64,000 nucleotides of DNA from Aminobacter aminovorans (GCF_900445235.1 NZ_UFSM01000001.1:2309501-2373500), one strand, 5' to 3'; counted from the stretch's first letter, positions 7,701-16,639 are shown. Numbers and translations: made by a program. Notes: a model not told the origin generated them from the sequence alone.

Positions 7701-7893
7701 CGTTGGAAATCTCCTCGAAGTGAAGTTCGGTCCCGTCCCGGCCCAAACAGATGGAACCGTCAATGGTTCCGCTTGTCGTGCCAGTCGCATCGCATCGGGG
7801 CGATTGCCCGACGGCAACATGGCAATATCGTGGTTTCGCTGAACTGGCGATGAATGAGAAGGGCGGCTTGACGCGCCCCCCTTTCGGGGCCAA

Positions 7894-8349
7894 ATGCCAG
7901 CCATGGACGATGCCTATTGGAAAACGACGCCGCTGGAGGCGATGAGTCCGAGCCAGTGGGAACAGCTCTGCGACGGATGCGGCAAATGCTGCCTGTCCAA
8001 GCTCGAGGACGAGGATACCGGCGAGATCTATTGGACCAGCGTCGGCTGCCGACTGTTCGACGGCGCGACCTGCCGCTGCGCCGACTATGCCAATCGCCTT
8101 GCGCGCGTGCCGGACTGTGTCGGGCTGACGCCTGAGAACGTGCGCACGATTTCCTGGCTTCCCAGCACATGCGCCTATCGCCTCGTCGGTGAGGGCCATG
8201 ATCTCTATTGGTGGCACCATCTTGTTTCGGGCAGCCGCGAGACGGTGCACGAGGCCGGCGTATCGGTGCGCGGCAAGCTAACCGCCTCCGAGGACGATAT
8301 GGCCGAGCCGGAAGACTATTTCGACCACATGCTGGACGAAGAGCCGTAA
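7894..8349 (+). CDS. YcgN/UPF0260 cysteine-cluster protein
   Basis: The 151 residues carry the family signature [15 protein letters not shown] (about 28-42), further Cys at VGCRLFD and [10 protein letters not shown], and the C-terminal [15 protein letters not shown] and WWHHLVSGS motifs. The conserved cysteines may bind a metal or Fe-S cluster; the function of the family is unknown. An in-frame ATG at 7903 (MDDAYW) is an equally good start. It is divergent from the OmpA-like gene and monocistronic as far as can be seen. Confidence 0.9.
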   Translation: MPAMDDAYWKTTPLEAMSPSQWEQLCDGCGKCCLSKLEDEDTGEIYWTSVGCRLFDGATCRCADYANRLARVPDCVGLTPENVRTISWLPSTCAYRLVGEGHDLYWWHHLVSGSRETVHEAGVSVRGKLTASEDDMAEPEDYFDHMLDEEP

Positions 8350-8477
8350 GCGCCAAACTCGCCCGACACAATACGCTCAATGCCATTCAGGTGGACGGCC
8401 AAGGCCCTTCAGGTGGCTGTCTTCCATCTGCTCGACGGCTCACGCAGTGTTGCGGTGTGTAAAAAATACTTAGCAGA

Positions 8478-8491
8478 ATCAAATATTTGAT
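8478..8491. promoter_or_regulatory. AT-rich perfect palindrome upstream of a secreted-protein gene
   Basis: ATCAAATATTTGAT is a perfect 14-bp palindrome in the 257-bp gap before the gene at 8607, next to an A-rich stretch. It may be an operator; no regulator is adjacent. Confidence 0.35.
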
Positions 8492-8606
8492 ACATGAACC
8501 GAAAATGAATGCGTGGTTCGAAAACGGTTCAGCTTGGGAGGCGCATTGTCTGCCCATCGCTCAGGCAGAAATGGCCTGTCGCCCTGAGTTCAAAGGAGAA
8601 GACCCA

Positions 8607-9011
8607 ATGTTCGACAAGATCAAGACTGCGGCCCTTTCAGCCGTCATCGGTTTCAGCACGCTGGCCGCCATTCCGGCGACCGCCCAGGCCGACGGCCTCT
8701 ATCTCAATCTCGGCCAAGGTTCGCCAAATGTCGGCGTCTACGTCCAGGACCGCGACAATCGTAACGGCAACTGGGATAATGGCGGCCGCTGGGACAATCG
8801 CCACGACAACCGCTGGGGCCGCCCGGGCGGCCGTTGGGACCGCGCCTGCTCGCCTGACCGCGCTGTCGACAAGGCCGAGCGCATGGGCCTGCGCCGCGCC
8901 CGAATCGTCGACGTCAACCGCCGTTCGATCACGGTGAGCGGACGCAAGTACGGCGAGCGCGTCGCGATCACCTTCGCCCGCGCCCCGAATTGCCCGGTCG
9001 TCCGCCGGTAA
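8607..9011 (+). CDS. Small secreted protein, Gly/Asn/Asp/Arg-rich
   Basis: The 134 residues begin with a clear Sec signal (MFDKIKTAALSAVIGFSTLA, cleavage near AQA-DG). A low-complexity stretch rich in RDNRNG, WDNGGRWDNR and HDNRWGRPGG follows. A C-terminal folded part (RACSPDRAVDKAERMGLRRA, then IVDVNRRSITVSGRKYGERV) has two Cys likely joined by a disulfide. AAAGGAGAA precedes the ATG at 8607, so this start is firm. Similar short antigen-like proteins are common in Rhizobiales, without known function. It ends before a strong terminator. Confidence 0.82.
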   Translation: MFDKIKTAALSAVIGFSTLAAIPATAQADGLYLNLGQGSPNVGVYVQDRDNRNGNWDNGGRWDNRHDNRWGRPGGRWDRACSPDRAVDKAERMGLRRARIVDVNRRSITVSGRKYGERVAITFARAPNCPVVRR

Positions 9012-9087
9012 CTTCAAAGGCGTCGGACACGTCCGATCGCAGTAGCGGGAGCCCCTTTCCCCTCGGGGAAGGGCGGTGGCTCCAAAC

Positions 9088-9119
9088 AAAACCCCGGAGG
9101 CTTGGCCTCCGGGGTTTTT
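9088..9119. terminator. Bidirectional rho-independent terminator
   Basis: Arms CCCCGGAGGC and GCCTCCGGGG enclose the loop TTG. TTTTT follows on the plus strand and TTTTGTTT on the minus strand, so it can serve both the secreted-protein gene and the convergent SIMPL gene. Confidence 0.88.
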
Positions 9120-9226
9120 CATTGTCTTGAGTGGCTGATCGTTGTCGAACTGCCTTGCCCGCGATCTGGATGGGCTCTGCCGCGCCGTTTCATCCGCGAC
9201 AGAGCTATTCCGGATTTGGTCGCCCG

Positions 9227-9940
9227 TCAGTTCTTCAGTTCAAAAGTGACGTTGACCTGGACGCGGTAGGCGTTCTCGCCCGCCTCGACAGGCGCGGCAC
9301 CGGCTGCGCGGTCGAACGACTTGGCCTGCATCGGCATGGGCGGCGGGGCATAGGACTGGTCGGTGATTTCGAGCACCTTGCCGACCTTGACGCCTGCCGC
9401 CTCGGCCAGGACCTTTGCCTTGGCGATAGCGTCGGCAACCGCAAGCTTGCGCGCCTCGGTGATGACACCTTCCGGCTTCTCGTTGGTAAAGCTGATGCCG
9501 CCGCCCTGGTTGACGCCGAGAGAGACGGCCTTGTCGAGGATCTCGCCGGTCTTGGCGATGTCGCGAACGCGCACCGACAGGGTGTTGATCACCTGGTAGG
9601 CGACGAGTTCGGCATCCTGCGAGCCGTCCGGCTTGTTGGTGTAGTTATAGCGGGGTTGGATCTGAATTCCGGCCGTCTGCAGGTCGCGGTCGGCGACGCC
9701 GGCTGCCTTCATCGCGGCGATCACCGCGGCCATGGCGTCGTTGTTGGCGTCGAGTGCCTCGCGCGCGGTCTTGGCCTCGCGCATAACCGACAGCGACAAG
9801 AGCGCCAAATCCGGCGCCACCGAGGCTTCGCCTTCGCCCGTCACGACGATGCGCGGCGACGGTTCGTTGTCGGCGCGGGCGGCAGCCGCAGGAAGCGTCA
9901 GCGCTGCTGCAAGTGCAAGCGCCATGTATTTGCGATTCAT
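9227..9940 (-). CDS. SIMPL-domain (DUF541) periplasmic protein
   Basis: This 237-residue protein has a signal peptide (MNRKYMALALAAALTLPAAA, cleavage at ARA-DN) and one SIMPL domain: IVVTGEGEASVAPDLALLSL, AALMKAAGVADRDLQTAGI-like region near residue 85, QPRYNYT, YQVINTLSVRVRD, GVNQGGGISF, and the C-terminal VQVNVTFEL. Relatives include E. coli YggE, linked to protection from oxidative stress, and the animal IRAK-binding protein for which the fold is named. They form large oligomeric rings in the periplasm. It appears monocistronic, with the tRNA gene upstream on the other strand. Confidence 0.92.
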   Translation of the reverse strand: MNRKYMALALAAALTLPAAAARADNEPSPRIVVTGEGEASVAPDLALLSLSVMREAKTAREALDANNDAMAAVIAAMKAAGVADRDLQTAGIQIQPRYNYTNKPDGSQDAELVAYQVINTLSVRVRDIAKTGEILDKAVSLGVNQGGGISFTNEKPEGVITEARKLAVADAIAKAKVLAEAAGVKVGKVLEITDQSYAPPPMPMQAKSFDRAAGAAPVEAGENAYRVQVNVTFELKN

Positions 9941-10076
9941 AATATAATCTCCGTTGTCCTGAGCCCTTCGGGAGTGTCAGATAGGGGCGGATTATGGGTG
10001 GATTGCGGCAGCGCGCAACAGATGCGCGAAGATGGCTTGTGCCAGCGCGCAAAACTGACTATCCAGCCCGCGTGTG

Positions 10077-10152
10077 GGGCCTGTAGCTCAATGGTTAGAG
10101 CCGGCGGCTCATAACCGCTTGGTTGGGGGTTCGAGTCCCTCCGGGCCCACCA
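10077..10152 (+). tRNA. tRNA with anticodon CAT (probably tRNA-Ile2, else tRNA-Met)
   Basis: All arms fold. The acceptor GGGCCTG pairs with CGGGCCC, the anticodon loop is CTCATAA with CAT at 10110-10112, the T arm is GGGGGTTCGAGTCCCTC, and the CCA is encoded. The D arm is TAGCTCAATGGTTAGAG. A CAT anticodon may belong to elongator Met or to Ile2, whose C34 is changed to lysidine. The GGGCCTGTAGCTCA start is what I associate with the Ile2 species in Rhizobiales, but an identity-element model is needed to decide. Confidence 0.95.
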
Positions 10153-10182
10153 AACCATTTTCTTTCTGCTTTTGCGTTTTTG

Positions 10183-10206
10183 AGTGTGCACCAGCAGGTG
10201 CACACT
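10183..10206. repeat. Perfect inverted repeat downstream of the tRNA
   Basis: 10-bp arms AGTGTGCACC and GGTGCACACT enclose the loop AGCA, 30 bp after the tRNA CCA end. The T-run lies on the 5' side (plus strand) and there is none 3', so it does not look like a normal terminator in either direction. Confidence 0.5.
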
Positions 10207-10230
10207 GGAGCACGCGCCTCCTTCACAAGA

Positions 10231-10560
10231 TCATGCGTAGCGCGAAAGAACTTCGCCCAGACCTCGCTTGAGACGCGGGCCAATGTTGGCCTGTTCGAAC
10301 ACCTGCCGCAGATGTTCGACGATGGCTGCCGCACTGGGCATTGATTCGCGTGAATGTCGGGCTATGAGCTGACGCTTGCGATCTGTCTCTCGATATCTCG
10401 CATGATTACGCAGAGCCGGGAAAGATCGTCCTGCCACGTCGATGATTGATCCTGGCCCTTGAAAACGCTGCATCGTTCCAGCTCGCGCAATTGCGCGCAG
10501 CCGCTCGAGCTTGCGCTGCGGGCTCAGCGAGGAATCTTCACAAATGTCTTCAAGCGTCAT
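10231..10560 (-). CDS. Hypothetical protein, 109 residues
   Basis: No family was recognised. The protein is helical and charged (SPQRKLERLRAIARAGT, HLRQVFEQANIGPRLKRGLG) with no signal peptide or membrane segment. The N-terminus MTLEDICEDSSLSPQRK looks like natural coding sequence. The ribosome binding site is weak. It converges on the tRNA, with its stop 78 bp from the tRNA end. It may be real or a remnant; nothing around it indicates a role. Confidence 0.45.
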   Translation of the reverse strand: MTLEDICEDSSLSPQRKLERLRAIARAGTMQRFQGPGSIIDVAGRSFPALRNHARYRETDRKRQLIARHSRESMPSAAAIVEHLRQVFEQANIGPRLKRGLGEVLSRYA

Positions 10561-11117
10561 TCCAACATCCCAATGGAGGGAGGCTTATAGATGGCATCGA
10601 ATTCAGTGCCAATGGTTCAGAGGTGTCAGGTCAAAAACTGCCAAACGACAATACTGTTCCGCACTCGCCAGGCTTGTCGGCTCATGAATCCTGCTGGAGC
10701 CGCATGGCGGCGCCGGAAGCGTGCGGCCCACGCCGAGCAATGCCGGCCGAGCCGCGCAATCGTTAGATGCAGACCTCCGGCGACGGCCCCAGCAGACAGA
10801 TCCAAGCTGGCCCTGCAGACCGGTCACCCCTTTTGGCTTGCGAGACGCTCCAGCGCGTCGACGACCAGGTTGCAGAATTTTGAGGTGGTCGCATCGCCAC
10901 GCTGTGGCGGAAGTTGACCTGCTCGCCGGCGGTTCCGCCGAAATGGCGCATGCCGCCCATCTTCTCGCATTGCAGACGGTCATGCCCTGGGTCCAACGAC
11001 CGGCGAATTCGACGCGCTCTGCAACCGGCTCCGTTGCTCGCGGCCTCCAGAGGCTATTTTGCGCGATGCCGACGATCTTGCTTGATACGGCCAGTATTTC
11101 ACTGCACATCGCTCGGC
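10561..11117. other. 557-bp stretch with no convincing gene
   Basis: Open frames exist on both strands but have Cys/Arg/Trp-rich composition typical of spurious readings and no recognisable domain. No tRNA-end repeat, insertion-sequence end or terminator was seen. Together with the unknown gene before it, this is the poorest coding part of the first 50 kb and may be decayed sequence next to the tRNA. Confidence 0.5.
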
Positions 11118-12242
11118 ATGGCGGATGAGACAAGCAACCGACGTCGGGATTTGCTGTGGGCTTGGCCCACATCGCTGATCCTGCATGGGCTCCTCGTCGC
11201 TGTCCTGGTGGCATACAGCCAGCCGCGGCTGCCTGAACAGCAGGAGGAGACGGTAAACGTCACTCTGGTGCCTCCGCCGGAACGGCCAAAGCCGCAACCT
11301 GCGCCGCAACCGCCCGCCAAGGCTGCCGAACCCGAAAAGCCTGCGGCGCCGAAGCAACAGCCGGTGCCGGCCAGCCAGCCGCCCAGGCCGGCGCAAATCG
11401 AGGTGCTGAAGCCTGTTTTCCGGTTCGGGGACAAGGATGCCGGATCCGGAAAATCGCCGGAGGAAGGCAGCGTTCAGAACGCCGCGCCGTCGTCGACGAA
11501 GGACGCCGAAGCGACGCCGCCTGCTGAGAAACCGGATGCGGCCAAAGACGCCGCGACGCAGGCAGCGGCGGCAAAGGACGCCGAACCCGCCCAGGATGCG
11601 GAGAACGAAGCGGCCTCGAACCAGGACACGGGCAAGCAGGAGGCCGACAAACAGGAGGGCTTGGCGGACGGTGCCGACAAGCCGGCAATCACGGCACCAG
11701 CGCCATTGGGCGCTGCCGTCAATGACGGTGAGATCGCGCTGCCCGCCATGGCCAAGGCGCCGGAGCCCCGACCGGCGAATGCGTCGAAGCCCAGCCTCGC
11801 GAGGATTCCGAAATCCGCAAGCGGCAGCGCCCGGGCACCAAACTCAAGGAATGCCGGCGTTGCCTCATCGCAGCCCTTTTCGGGATTGCCAGGTGTCAGA
11901 AACCCCCGATCGCAAGGCGCTACCGGCGATGCGTTGACCATGACCTCGATGGCCGGCGTGCCGCGCGACAAGCGGGCCGCCAACCTCTGTGCCAGTGCGT
12001 TGCAGAAGAAATTGGTCGACGCCTCTTACTCCCCCGACCTGGTGCCACTCATTCCGCTGAAGCGGGGCAATGTCCTTGACGTCCCGGAGGCCGCCTTCCG
12101 TACGCGGACTGCTTGGCACGCGCTGAGCTTTAGATGCGAGGTCGACACCGAGGCGACGGAAATCCGGTCCCTGTCCTTCCGTGTCGGAGCCAAGATCCCA
12201 CCCGAAGAGTGGGCGCGCCTGGGCCTGCCTGCAAACAACTAG
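11118..12242 (+). CDS. DUF930-domain membrane-anchored protein
   Basis: The protein has 374 residues. A single N-terminal membrane segment (LLWAWPTSLILHGLLVAVLV, about 12-31) is followed by a TonB-like Pro-rich stretch (PPPERPKPQPAPQPPAKA), then a long Ala/Glu/Asp/Lys-rich linker. The C-terminal DUF930 domain occupies about the last 95 residues (RAANLCASALQKKLVDASY, SPDLVPLIPLKRGNVLDVP, AAFRTRTAWHALSFRCEVD, SLSFRVGAKIPPEEWARLGL) with two conserved Cys probably in the periplasm. The architecture is like a TonB/TolA spacer. DUF930 is common in Rhizobiales and of unknown function. The ATG at 11118 places the membrane segment at the N-terminus; the frame is open further upstream but reads as non-coding. 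Confidence 0.85.
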   Translation: MADETSNRRRDLLWAWPTSLILHGLLVAVLVAYSQPRLPEQQEETVNVTLVPPPERPKPQPAPQPPAKAAEPEKPAAPKQQPVPASQPPRPAQIEVLKPVFRFGDKDAGSGKSPEEGSVQNAAPSSTKDAEATPPAEKPDAAKDAATQAAAAKDAEPAQDAENEAASNQDTGKQEADKQEGLADGADKPAITAPAPLGAAVNDGEIALPAMAKAPEPRPANASKPSLARIPKSASGSARAPNSRNAGVASSQPFSGLPGVRNPRSQGATGDALTMTSMAGVPRDKRAANLCASALQKKLVDASYSPDLVPLIPLKRGNVLDVPEAAFRTRTAWHALSFRCEVDTEATEIRSLSFRVGAKIPPEEWARLGLPANN

Positions 12243-12434
12243 CAGTTTGCCCAAGGGATCCTGATCTGCGGTCCAACCGCGTCGCCACTCTTCCGCTCCA
12301 GCGCCTTTGCGTGATATCAGGCTTGGAGAGGGATAACCGAAGCTCAGCCTCGAAACCCGGCAAGCCAGTTGTGCTGTGTCGGGGGGTGTTTCTTTCTTCC
12401 CGGCATGGCGCGACCATGTCTCGGAAGGCAGCAT

Positions 12435-13601
12435 ATGGACCCTCGTATTTTTCTCTTCGCCCTGGCGACGTTTGCCACCGGCACGGCGGAGAACATCGTC
12501 ATCGGCATCCTTCCCGATGTTGCCGCCAGCCTTGGCGTTTCGCTCGGCCTGGCCGGTCAGTTGACCACCGCCTTTTCGCTGGCCTTTGCTTTGGCGGCTC
12601 CGGCAGCGCTGGTGCTGACAGGGCGCATGGAGCGCAAGTCGATCCTCGCTCTCGCCTTGGCATTGTTCATCCTGAGCAATCTGGTCGCGGCTCTCAGCCC
12701 TGGTATCGCAGTGCTGTTTGCCGCGCGCATCGCCATGGCGGCGGCCAGTGCCGCTGTGTGCCTAGTGGCCACCATGCTGGCGACCGAACTCGCCGGGCCC
12801 GAACGGCGCGGGCGGGCAATCGGTCTGATCTTCGTTGGGATCAGCGGATCGATGGTGCTGGGCGTTCCCGCCGGAATGCTGGTCAACAACCTGCTTGGCT
12901 GGCGCAGCGTGTTCGTGGCGCTCGCGTTGCTGGCCTTTCTGGTCCTTGCGGTCTGCCAGCTGTTGCTGCCGATTTCAGCCAGCAGGCCGCTGGGCGTGGC
13001 GGGCTATCGCCGACATGTCGGGTCGCTGCGGCTGGTATCCGGCCAGTTGGCGTCGATCATGATGATAGGCGGCCACTTCGTATTGTTCGCCTATCTCGCG
13101 CCCTATGTCGTCGACGTGGTCGGCTTCGACGACGAGAAGCTCGCTCCGATCTTCATGGCCTTCGGTATCGCCGGTGTCAGCGGCGGTTATCTCGGCGGCT
13201 GGCTGACCGATGTGCTTGCGCCGCGCACCACAATCGTCGTTGTCCCTCTTGCCTATCTCGTTGTCCTGCTCGCCATTCCGGCGGCGTCTTCCATGCCATT
13301 GGTGTTCCTGGGCCTGATGATGGTCTGGGCCTGCATCAGCTGGATGATCTCGCCGGTGGTGCAGAGCTTCCTCATCAGCGCGGGACCTGACACCGCGGAG
13401 GCCGGTGTCAGCCTCAACCTGTCGGCCATGCATGTCGGCGTGGCCCTCGGCACCGCGATCGGCGGGCTCGTGCTCGAACATGGTTCGACAGCGGTCTTGC
13501 CCTGGACAGGCACCATCCTGACAACGCTTGCCGTTGCCGCCAGCCTGATCGCAGCCTGGCGTGTCGCAGACAAGCCGAGGCGGCCTGCGATCGAAGTTTG
13601 A
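12435..13601 (+). CDS. MFS transporter, DHA1/AraJ-type exporter
   Basis: The 388 residues form about 12 membrane helices. The N-terminal half has the family pattern FATGTAENIVIGILPDVAAS, LTTAFSLAFALAAPAALVLTG, RMERKSILALALALFI and the helix-5 exporter motif GSMVLGVPAGMLVNNLLGWR. This marks a proton-driven exporter of drugs, sugars or arabinose-like compounds. The ATG at 12435 directly precedes the first helix. A GlxA-type regulator follows 31 bp after the stop on the same strand, so the two are probably cotranscribed and the regulator may control export. Confidence 0.9.
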   Translation: MDPRIFLFALATFATGTAENIVIGILPDVAASLGVSLGLAGQLTTAFSLAFALAAPAALVLTGRMERKSILALALALFILSNLVAALSPGIAVLFAARIAMAAASAAVCLVATMLATELAGPERRGRAIGLIFVGISGSMVLGVPAGMLVNNLLGWRSVFVALALLAFLVLAVCQLLLPISASRPLGVAGYRRHVGSLRLVSGQLASIMMIGGHFVLFAYLAPYVVDVVGFDDEKLAPIFMAFGIAGVSGGYLGGWLTDVLAPRTTIVVVPLAYLVVLLAIPAASSMPLVFLGLMMVWACISWMISPVVQSFLISAGPDTAEAGVSLNLSAMHVGVALGTAIGGLVLEHGSTAVLPWTGTILTTLAVAASLIAAWRVADKPRRPAIEV

Positions 13602-13632
13602 AAAGTCGAACATTTCGTTCGACTATGCCGGC

Positions 13633-14592
13633 ATGAAGCGCTTCGCATTCGTCCTCGCCCGCGATTTTACGCTGTCGCCGCTGTCGTTGTTCGTCGACAC
13701 GCTCCGGCTCGCCGGGGATGAAGGCGATCGCAGCCGTCGAGCTGCCTTCGACTGGCAGATCATCGGAGAGCTGGGGCTGCCCATCCGGGCGAGCTCCGGC
13801 ATCGAGCTGATGCCGACCGCGCCAGCTCTCCGCCCCGAGGATTACGACAACGTCCTCGTCGTCGGCGGGCTGCTCGGCCGGAAGAATTCGCTGCCGGCGT
13901 CGGCGGAGCGGTTCGTCGAGAATGCCGCAAGGAAGGACGTGCCCGTCGGCGCCCTTTGTACCGGCAGCTTCGTGCTTGCCGAGATGGGATTGCTCGACGG
14001 TCACAGGGCTTCCGTAAGCTGGTTTCATATCGAGGATTTTCGCTCCCGTTTCCCCGACGTCGACGCATCATGCGACCGGCTTTTCATTGTCGACGGCAAT
14101 AGGGCGACATGCTCGGGTGGGGCAGGTGCCGCTGACCTGGCGGCGCATCTCGTCTCGGGTGTCATAGGCGAGCAGTCGGCGTCCAAGGCGTCGCGGATTC
14201 TCCTGCTCGACAGGGTCAGGGATGCCGACGCCGTGCAGCCCAATCTCGAGCTTTTCCCTGAGGCGAAAACGTTGTCGGTGCGCCGGGCGTTGCTGGTCAT
14301 GGAAAGCAATCTGCAGGAGCCGCTGGCGATCGTCGACATCGCCCGGTCTGTCGGCGTGTCCACCCGGCAACTGGACCGTGACTTCGCAACGCAGCTCGGC
14401 ACCAGTCCCGCGCGCGCCTATCTGAAACTGCGCATCAGCCTGGCGACGCGCCTGCTGAGCTCGGGCAAGAACCCGGTCGGCGAGGTGGCGTTCCAGTCCG
14501 GCTTCGTCAATGCCGGGCACTTCAGCCGGGTGTTCCGCAAGATGACGGGCCTGTCGCCGACGGAAGCCTCCCGCCGCTCGCCAGCGCTGTGA
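13633..14592 (+). CDS. GlxA/FtrA-type AraC-family regulator with DJ-1/PfpI domain
   Basis: The protein has 319 residues. An N-terminal class-I-glutamine-amidotransferase-like domain (about 1-185) includes the nucleophile-elbow motif VGALCTGSFVLAEMGLLDGH and SWFHIEDF. A C-terminal AraC-type double HTH follows (about 215-315: SLATRLLSSGKNPVGEVAF, QSGFVNAGHFSRVFRKMTGL, SPTEASRR). The Cys of the amidotransferase-like domain is present, but these domains normally act as ligand sensors rather than enzymes. Relatives regulate choline, carnitine, arginine or phenylacetate use. It likely regulates the MFS gene just upstream. Confidence 0.9.
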   Translation: MKRFAFVLARDFTLSPLSLFVDTLRLAGDEGDRSRRAAFDWQIIGELGLPIRASSGIELMPTAPALRPEDYDNVLVVGGLLGRKNSLPASAERFVENAARKDVPVGALCTGSFVLAEMGLLDGHRASVSWFHIEDFRSRFPDVDASCDRLFIVDGNRATCSGGAGAADLAAHLVSGVIGEQSASKASRILLLDRVRDADAVQPNLELFPEAKTLSVRRALLVMESNLQEPLAIVDIARSVGVSTRQLDRDFATQLGTSPARAYLKLRISLATRLLSSGKNPVGEVAFQSGFVNAGHFSRVFRKMTGLSPTEASRRSPAL

Positions 14593-14896
14593 ACCTGTAA
14601 CAAAAGATAAGATCGATTTGGTGCCTATTGGCGGCCGCGGGCCACCGCTGGTGTGCATTAGCCGGGAACCTTGGCAGGCCGATTCACCAACATTTCTTTT
14701 GAACTTTGGATAATGCACGCTCAGAGTGCGACGGCGGCAGGCCCTTTCACCTCTCGTCAGACATGCCTACTGGATGACCTTGAGCACCATGGCAGTTGCT
14801 ACCTCGGCCTATGCAATGCACGTAATGTAGCGCTTTACGCCTGAAGTGTTCGGCGACAAGCTGGCCTGAAGCCAGCTCCGCTTTTACGTATTTGGT
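14593..14896. other. 304-bp intergenic gap between convergent genes
   Basis: No coding sequence was seen. A short hairpin (arms AGCTGGC / GCCAGCT, 14859-14877) is followed by CCGCTTTTA on the plus strand and could weakly end transcription. The gap is lower in GC than its plus-strand neighbour and matches the MOSC-fusion gene beside it. Confidence 0.5.
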
Positions 14897-16639
14897 TCAT
14901 AGTTCAAGTTCGACATGAGTGCCTGATGGTGTTGAACAACAGAGCAACGCATACCCTTCACGCGGCGCTACCGCGGGTGCATGCAGATATGCGACGTCGC
15001 CGCTGATGAGGCGTGTTTCACAGCGGTGACATGTGCCTGATCGGCACTCGAAGTCTGGTTCAACGCCATTCTCTTCGGCCAGTTCGAGGAGAGAAATCGG
15101 AACGTCCGTGGACCATTCTGCCTGCTTCCCAGACAGGCTGAAGGTCACTTCTGCGTGCCTTCCTTCAGCCGGTTGACCAAAGGTCAACTGAGCGCTGAAC
15201 CGCTCGGAATGGATCTTTTCCGGAGAAACCCCAGCCTCGATGAGGATGTTCCTTACGTGGGCTTCGAAATCGGCGGGGCCGCAGATATAGAAAGGGCTTT
15301 CCAGTCCCGACACTTGGATTTCGTTTCCTGCGTACATCAGGGGATACGATTCCAAAAAAGGGTGGAATGATGCCTTGTTCAAACGTCCTGCTATGTCGAA
15401 GTCTTGGCCAAGACGATCCTCTTGGCGTGGGCTGGAGTAAGCTATGATCGATCTGAAGTCCGGGTAGCGGGCCAGAATGTCATTGACCTCTTCTCGATGG
15501 GCGTGGGAGGCGCCGTTCCTGGTCGAGTGGACCCAGACAGCAGGGGGCGGGTTGGGGCGCTTCGCGTGAGCTTTCAACATACTGAGCAATGGGGTTAGCC
15601 CTATTCCCGCGCTGATCAGGACGGGACGATACAAGCTGCTGCGATCCAGGGTAAAGGTGCCTTGCGGGTTTCTGAGTTCAACCGCATCGCCTTCGCAGAG
15701 GTGATGTAGTAGGGGGGACGCTCGCCCTTTGTCGTGACGCTTCACCGTAATACGATAGTTGTTTGAATCCTCGTCATAATCGGAAATGCTCCAGTTCCTA
15801 ATCAAGCCGGCACGCAGTCGAACTGGCAAGTGCTGACCGGCAAGATATCCAGCAATTGGCAGATTGTCGTTCGGGGCGAGAATGAACGACTTCACGCCTG
15901 TTCCCGCCTCCTCGATCCGCGATATTCTGAAACGGCGCCAGCCCTTCCACTGCCCAGCAGCCGCACGTGCCCCATCGAGGACTTGGTTGAGCTTTCTGCG
16001 GATCGCGGCAGCGGATTGCCCGCCGATGCATGGGATAGCCAGCGCGCCTAGAAGCTTATCCGCATCTCCTGGAGATTTCTTTGACAGTTGTCTGGCGAGC
16101 TCGCCGACAGTAATGGTCCTGTCAGGAGCATCGATGATCTCAATGCGGTCGCCTGGTTTGATCCATCCTGTCTCGATAACCCTGAAGTAAATGCCAACCT
16201 GCCCGGTGAGCATCATTTCAGGAATGAAGGAATCTGGTTGCCCCATCCGCCACATGAGTTTGTAGCAAGGTAAGCGCGGTCCAACGACCTGAAGCAAGGC
16301 ATCGTTTCCAAACTTCATTGTCGTGCCGATCGGCAGCCTGTTTTCGTCGAGAATACCTGAGATCGTGAGGTTCTCGCCCCAGTATCCGAGCTTCCAATCG
16401 GAAGCGTCGAGACCGAGTTGTTGAGGCCAGATGCTATAGTGCTCCAGGGGTGTTGCCAACACATGTTCGGAATGAACTGCCGTGCGGTTGTTCTTCGGCC
16501 CTTTCTGATCAAAGAAAATGGGTTGATTGACGGCCTCACGGAGAATGGAGGTTCGCACTAATCTCCCATTCATCACGATATCCTGCGGCAGAGCTACGCT
16601 TACCGCCTCGACTCTTCCGGGAAAATTGAAATCCACCAT
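14897..16639 (-). CDS. MOSC / flavin oxidoreductase / 2Fe-2S ferredoxin fusion protein
   Basis: The protein has 580 residues in three parts. A YiiM-like MOSC domain (about 1-215) has the molybdenum-cofactor Cys in GPRLPCYKLMWRMG (C125) and GENLTISG. A ferredoxin-reductase-like FAD/NAD(P)H module (about 230-470) has RNWSISDYD, GIGLTPLLSML and FYICGPADFEAHV. A C-terminal 2Fe-2S domain has C532-x4-C537-x2-C540 and a distal Cys at 567 or 568. MOSC enzymes of the mARC/YiiM kind reduce N-hydroxylated compounds but need external electron donors; here the donor chain is built in. It is the last gene of the hydantoinase/ABC operon, 35 bp after the ATPase gene. Its base usage is visibly more AT-rich than its neighbours, suggesting a different origin. 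The substrate is unknown. Confidence 0.9.
   Translation of the reverse strand: MVDFNFPGRVEAVSVALPQDIVMNGRLVRTSILREAVNQPIFFDQKGPKNNRTAVHSEHVLATPLEHYSIWPQQLGLDASDWKLGYWGENLTISGILDENRLPIGTTMKFGNDALLQVVGPRLPCYKLMWRMGQPDSFIPEMMLTGQVGIYFRVIETGWIKPGDRIEIIDAPDRTITVGELARQLSKKSPGDADKLLGALAIPCIGGQSAAAIRRKLNQVLDGARAAAGQWKGWRRFRISRIEEAGTGVKSFILAPNDNLPIAGYLAGQHLPVRLRAGLIRNWSISDYDEDSNNYRITVKRHDKGRASPLLHHLCEGDAVELRNPQGTFTLDRSSLYRPVLISAGIGLTPLLSMLKAHAKRPNPPPAVWVHSTRNGASHAHREEVNDILARYPDFRSIIAYSSPRQEDRLGQDFDIAGRLNKASFHPFLESYPLMYAGNEIQVSGLESPFYICGPADFEAHVRNILIEAGVSPEKIHSERFSAQLTFGQPAEGRHAEVTFSLSGKQAEWSTDVPISLLELAEENGVEPDFECRSGTCHRCETRLISGDVAYLHAPAVAPREGYALLCCSTPSGTHVELEL

Noticed and set aside
6141..7853. Long plus-strand open frame opposite the OmpA-like gene
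   Set aside because: It is Leu/Arg/Gly-rich nonsense created by the Pro/Glu/Ala codons of the real gene on the other strand; no domain and no ribosome binding site.
10183..10206. Terminator for the tRNA gene
   Set aside because: The stem is strong but no T-run follows on either strand; the Ts lie on the wrong side.
10077..10230. Integration (att) site at the tRNA 3' end
   Set aside because: No second copy of the tRNA 3' end and no integrase or mobility gene was seen in the window.
10603..11214. Minus-strand open frame of about 200 codons before the DUF930 gene
   Set aside because: It is rich in Cys, Trp and Arg without any recognisable segment, and its 5' end overlaps the real DUF930 start.
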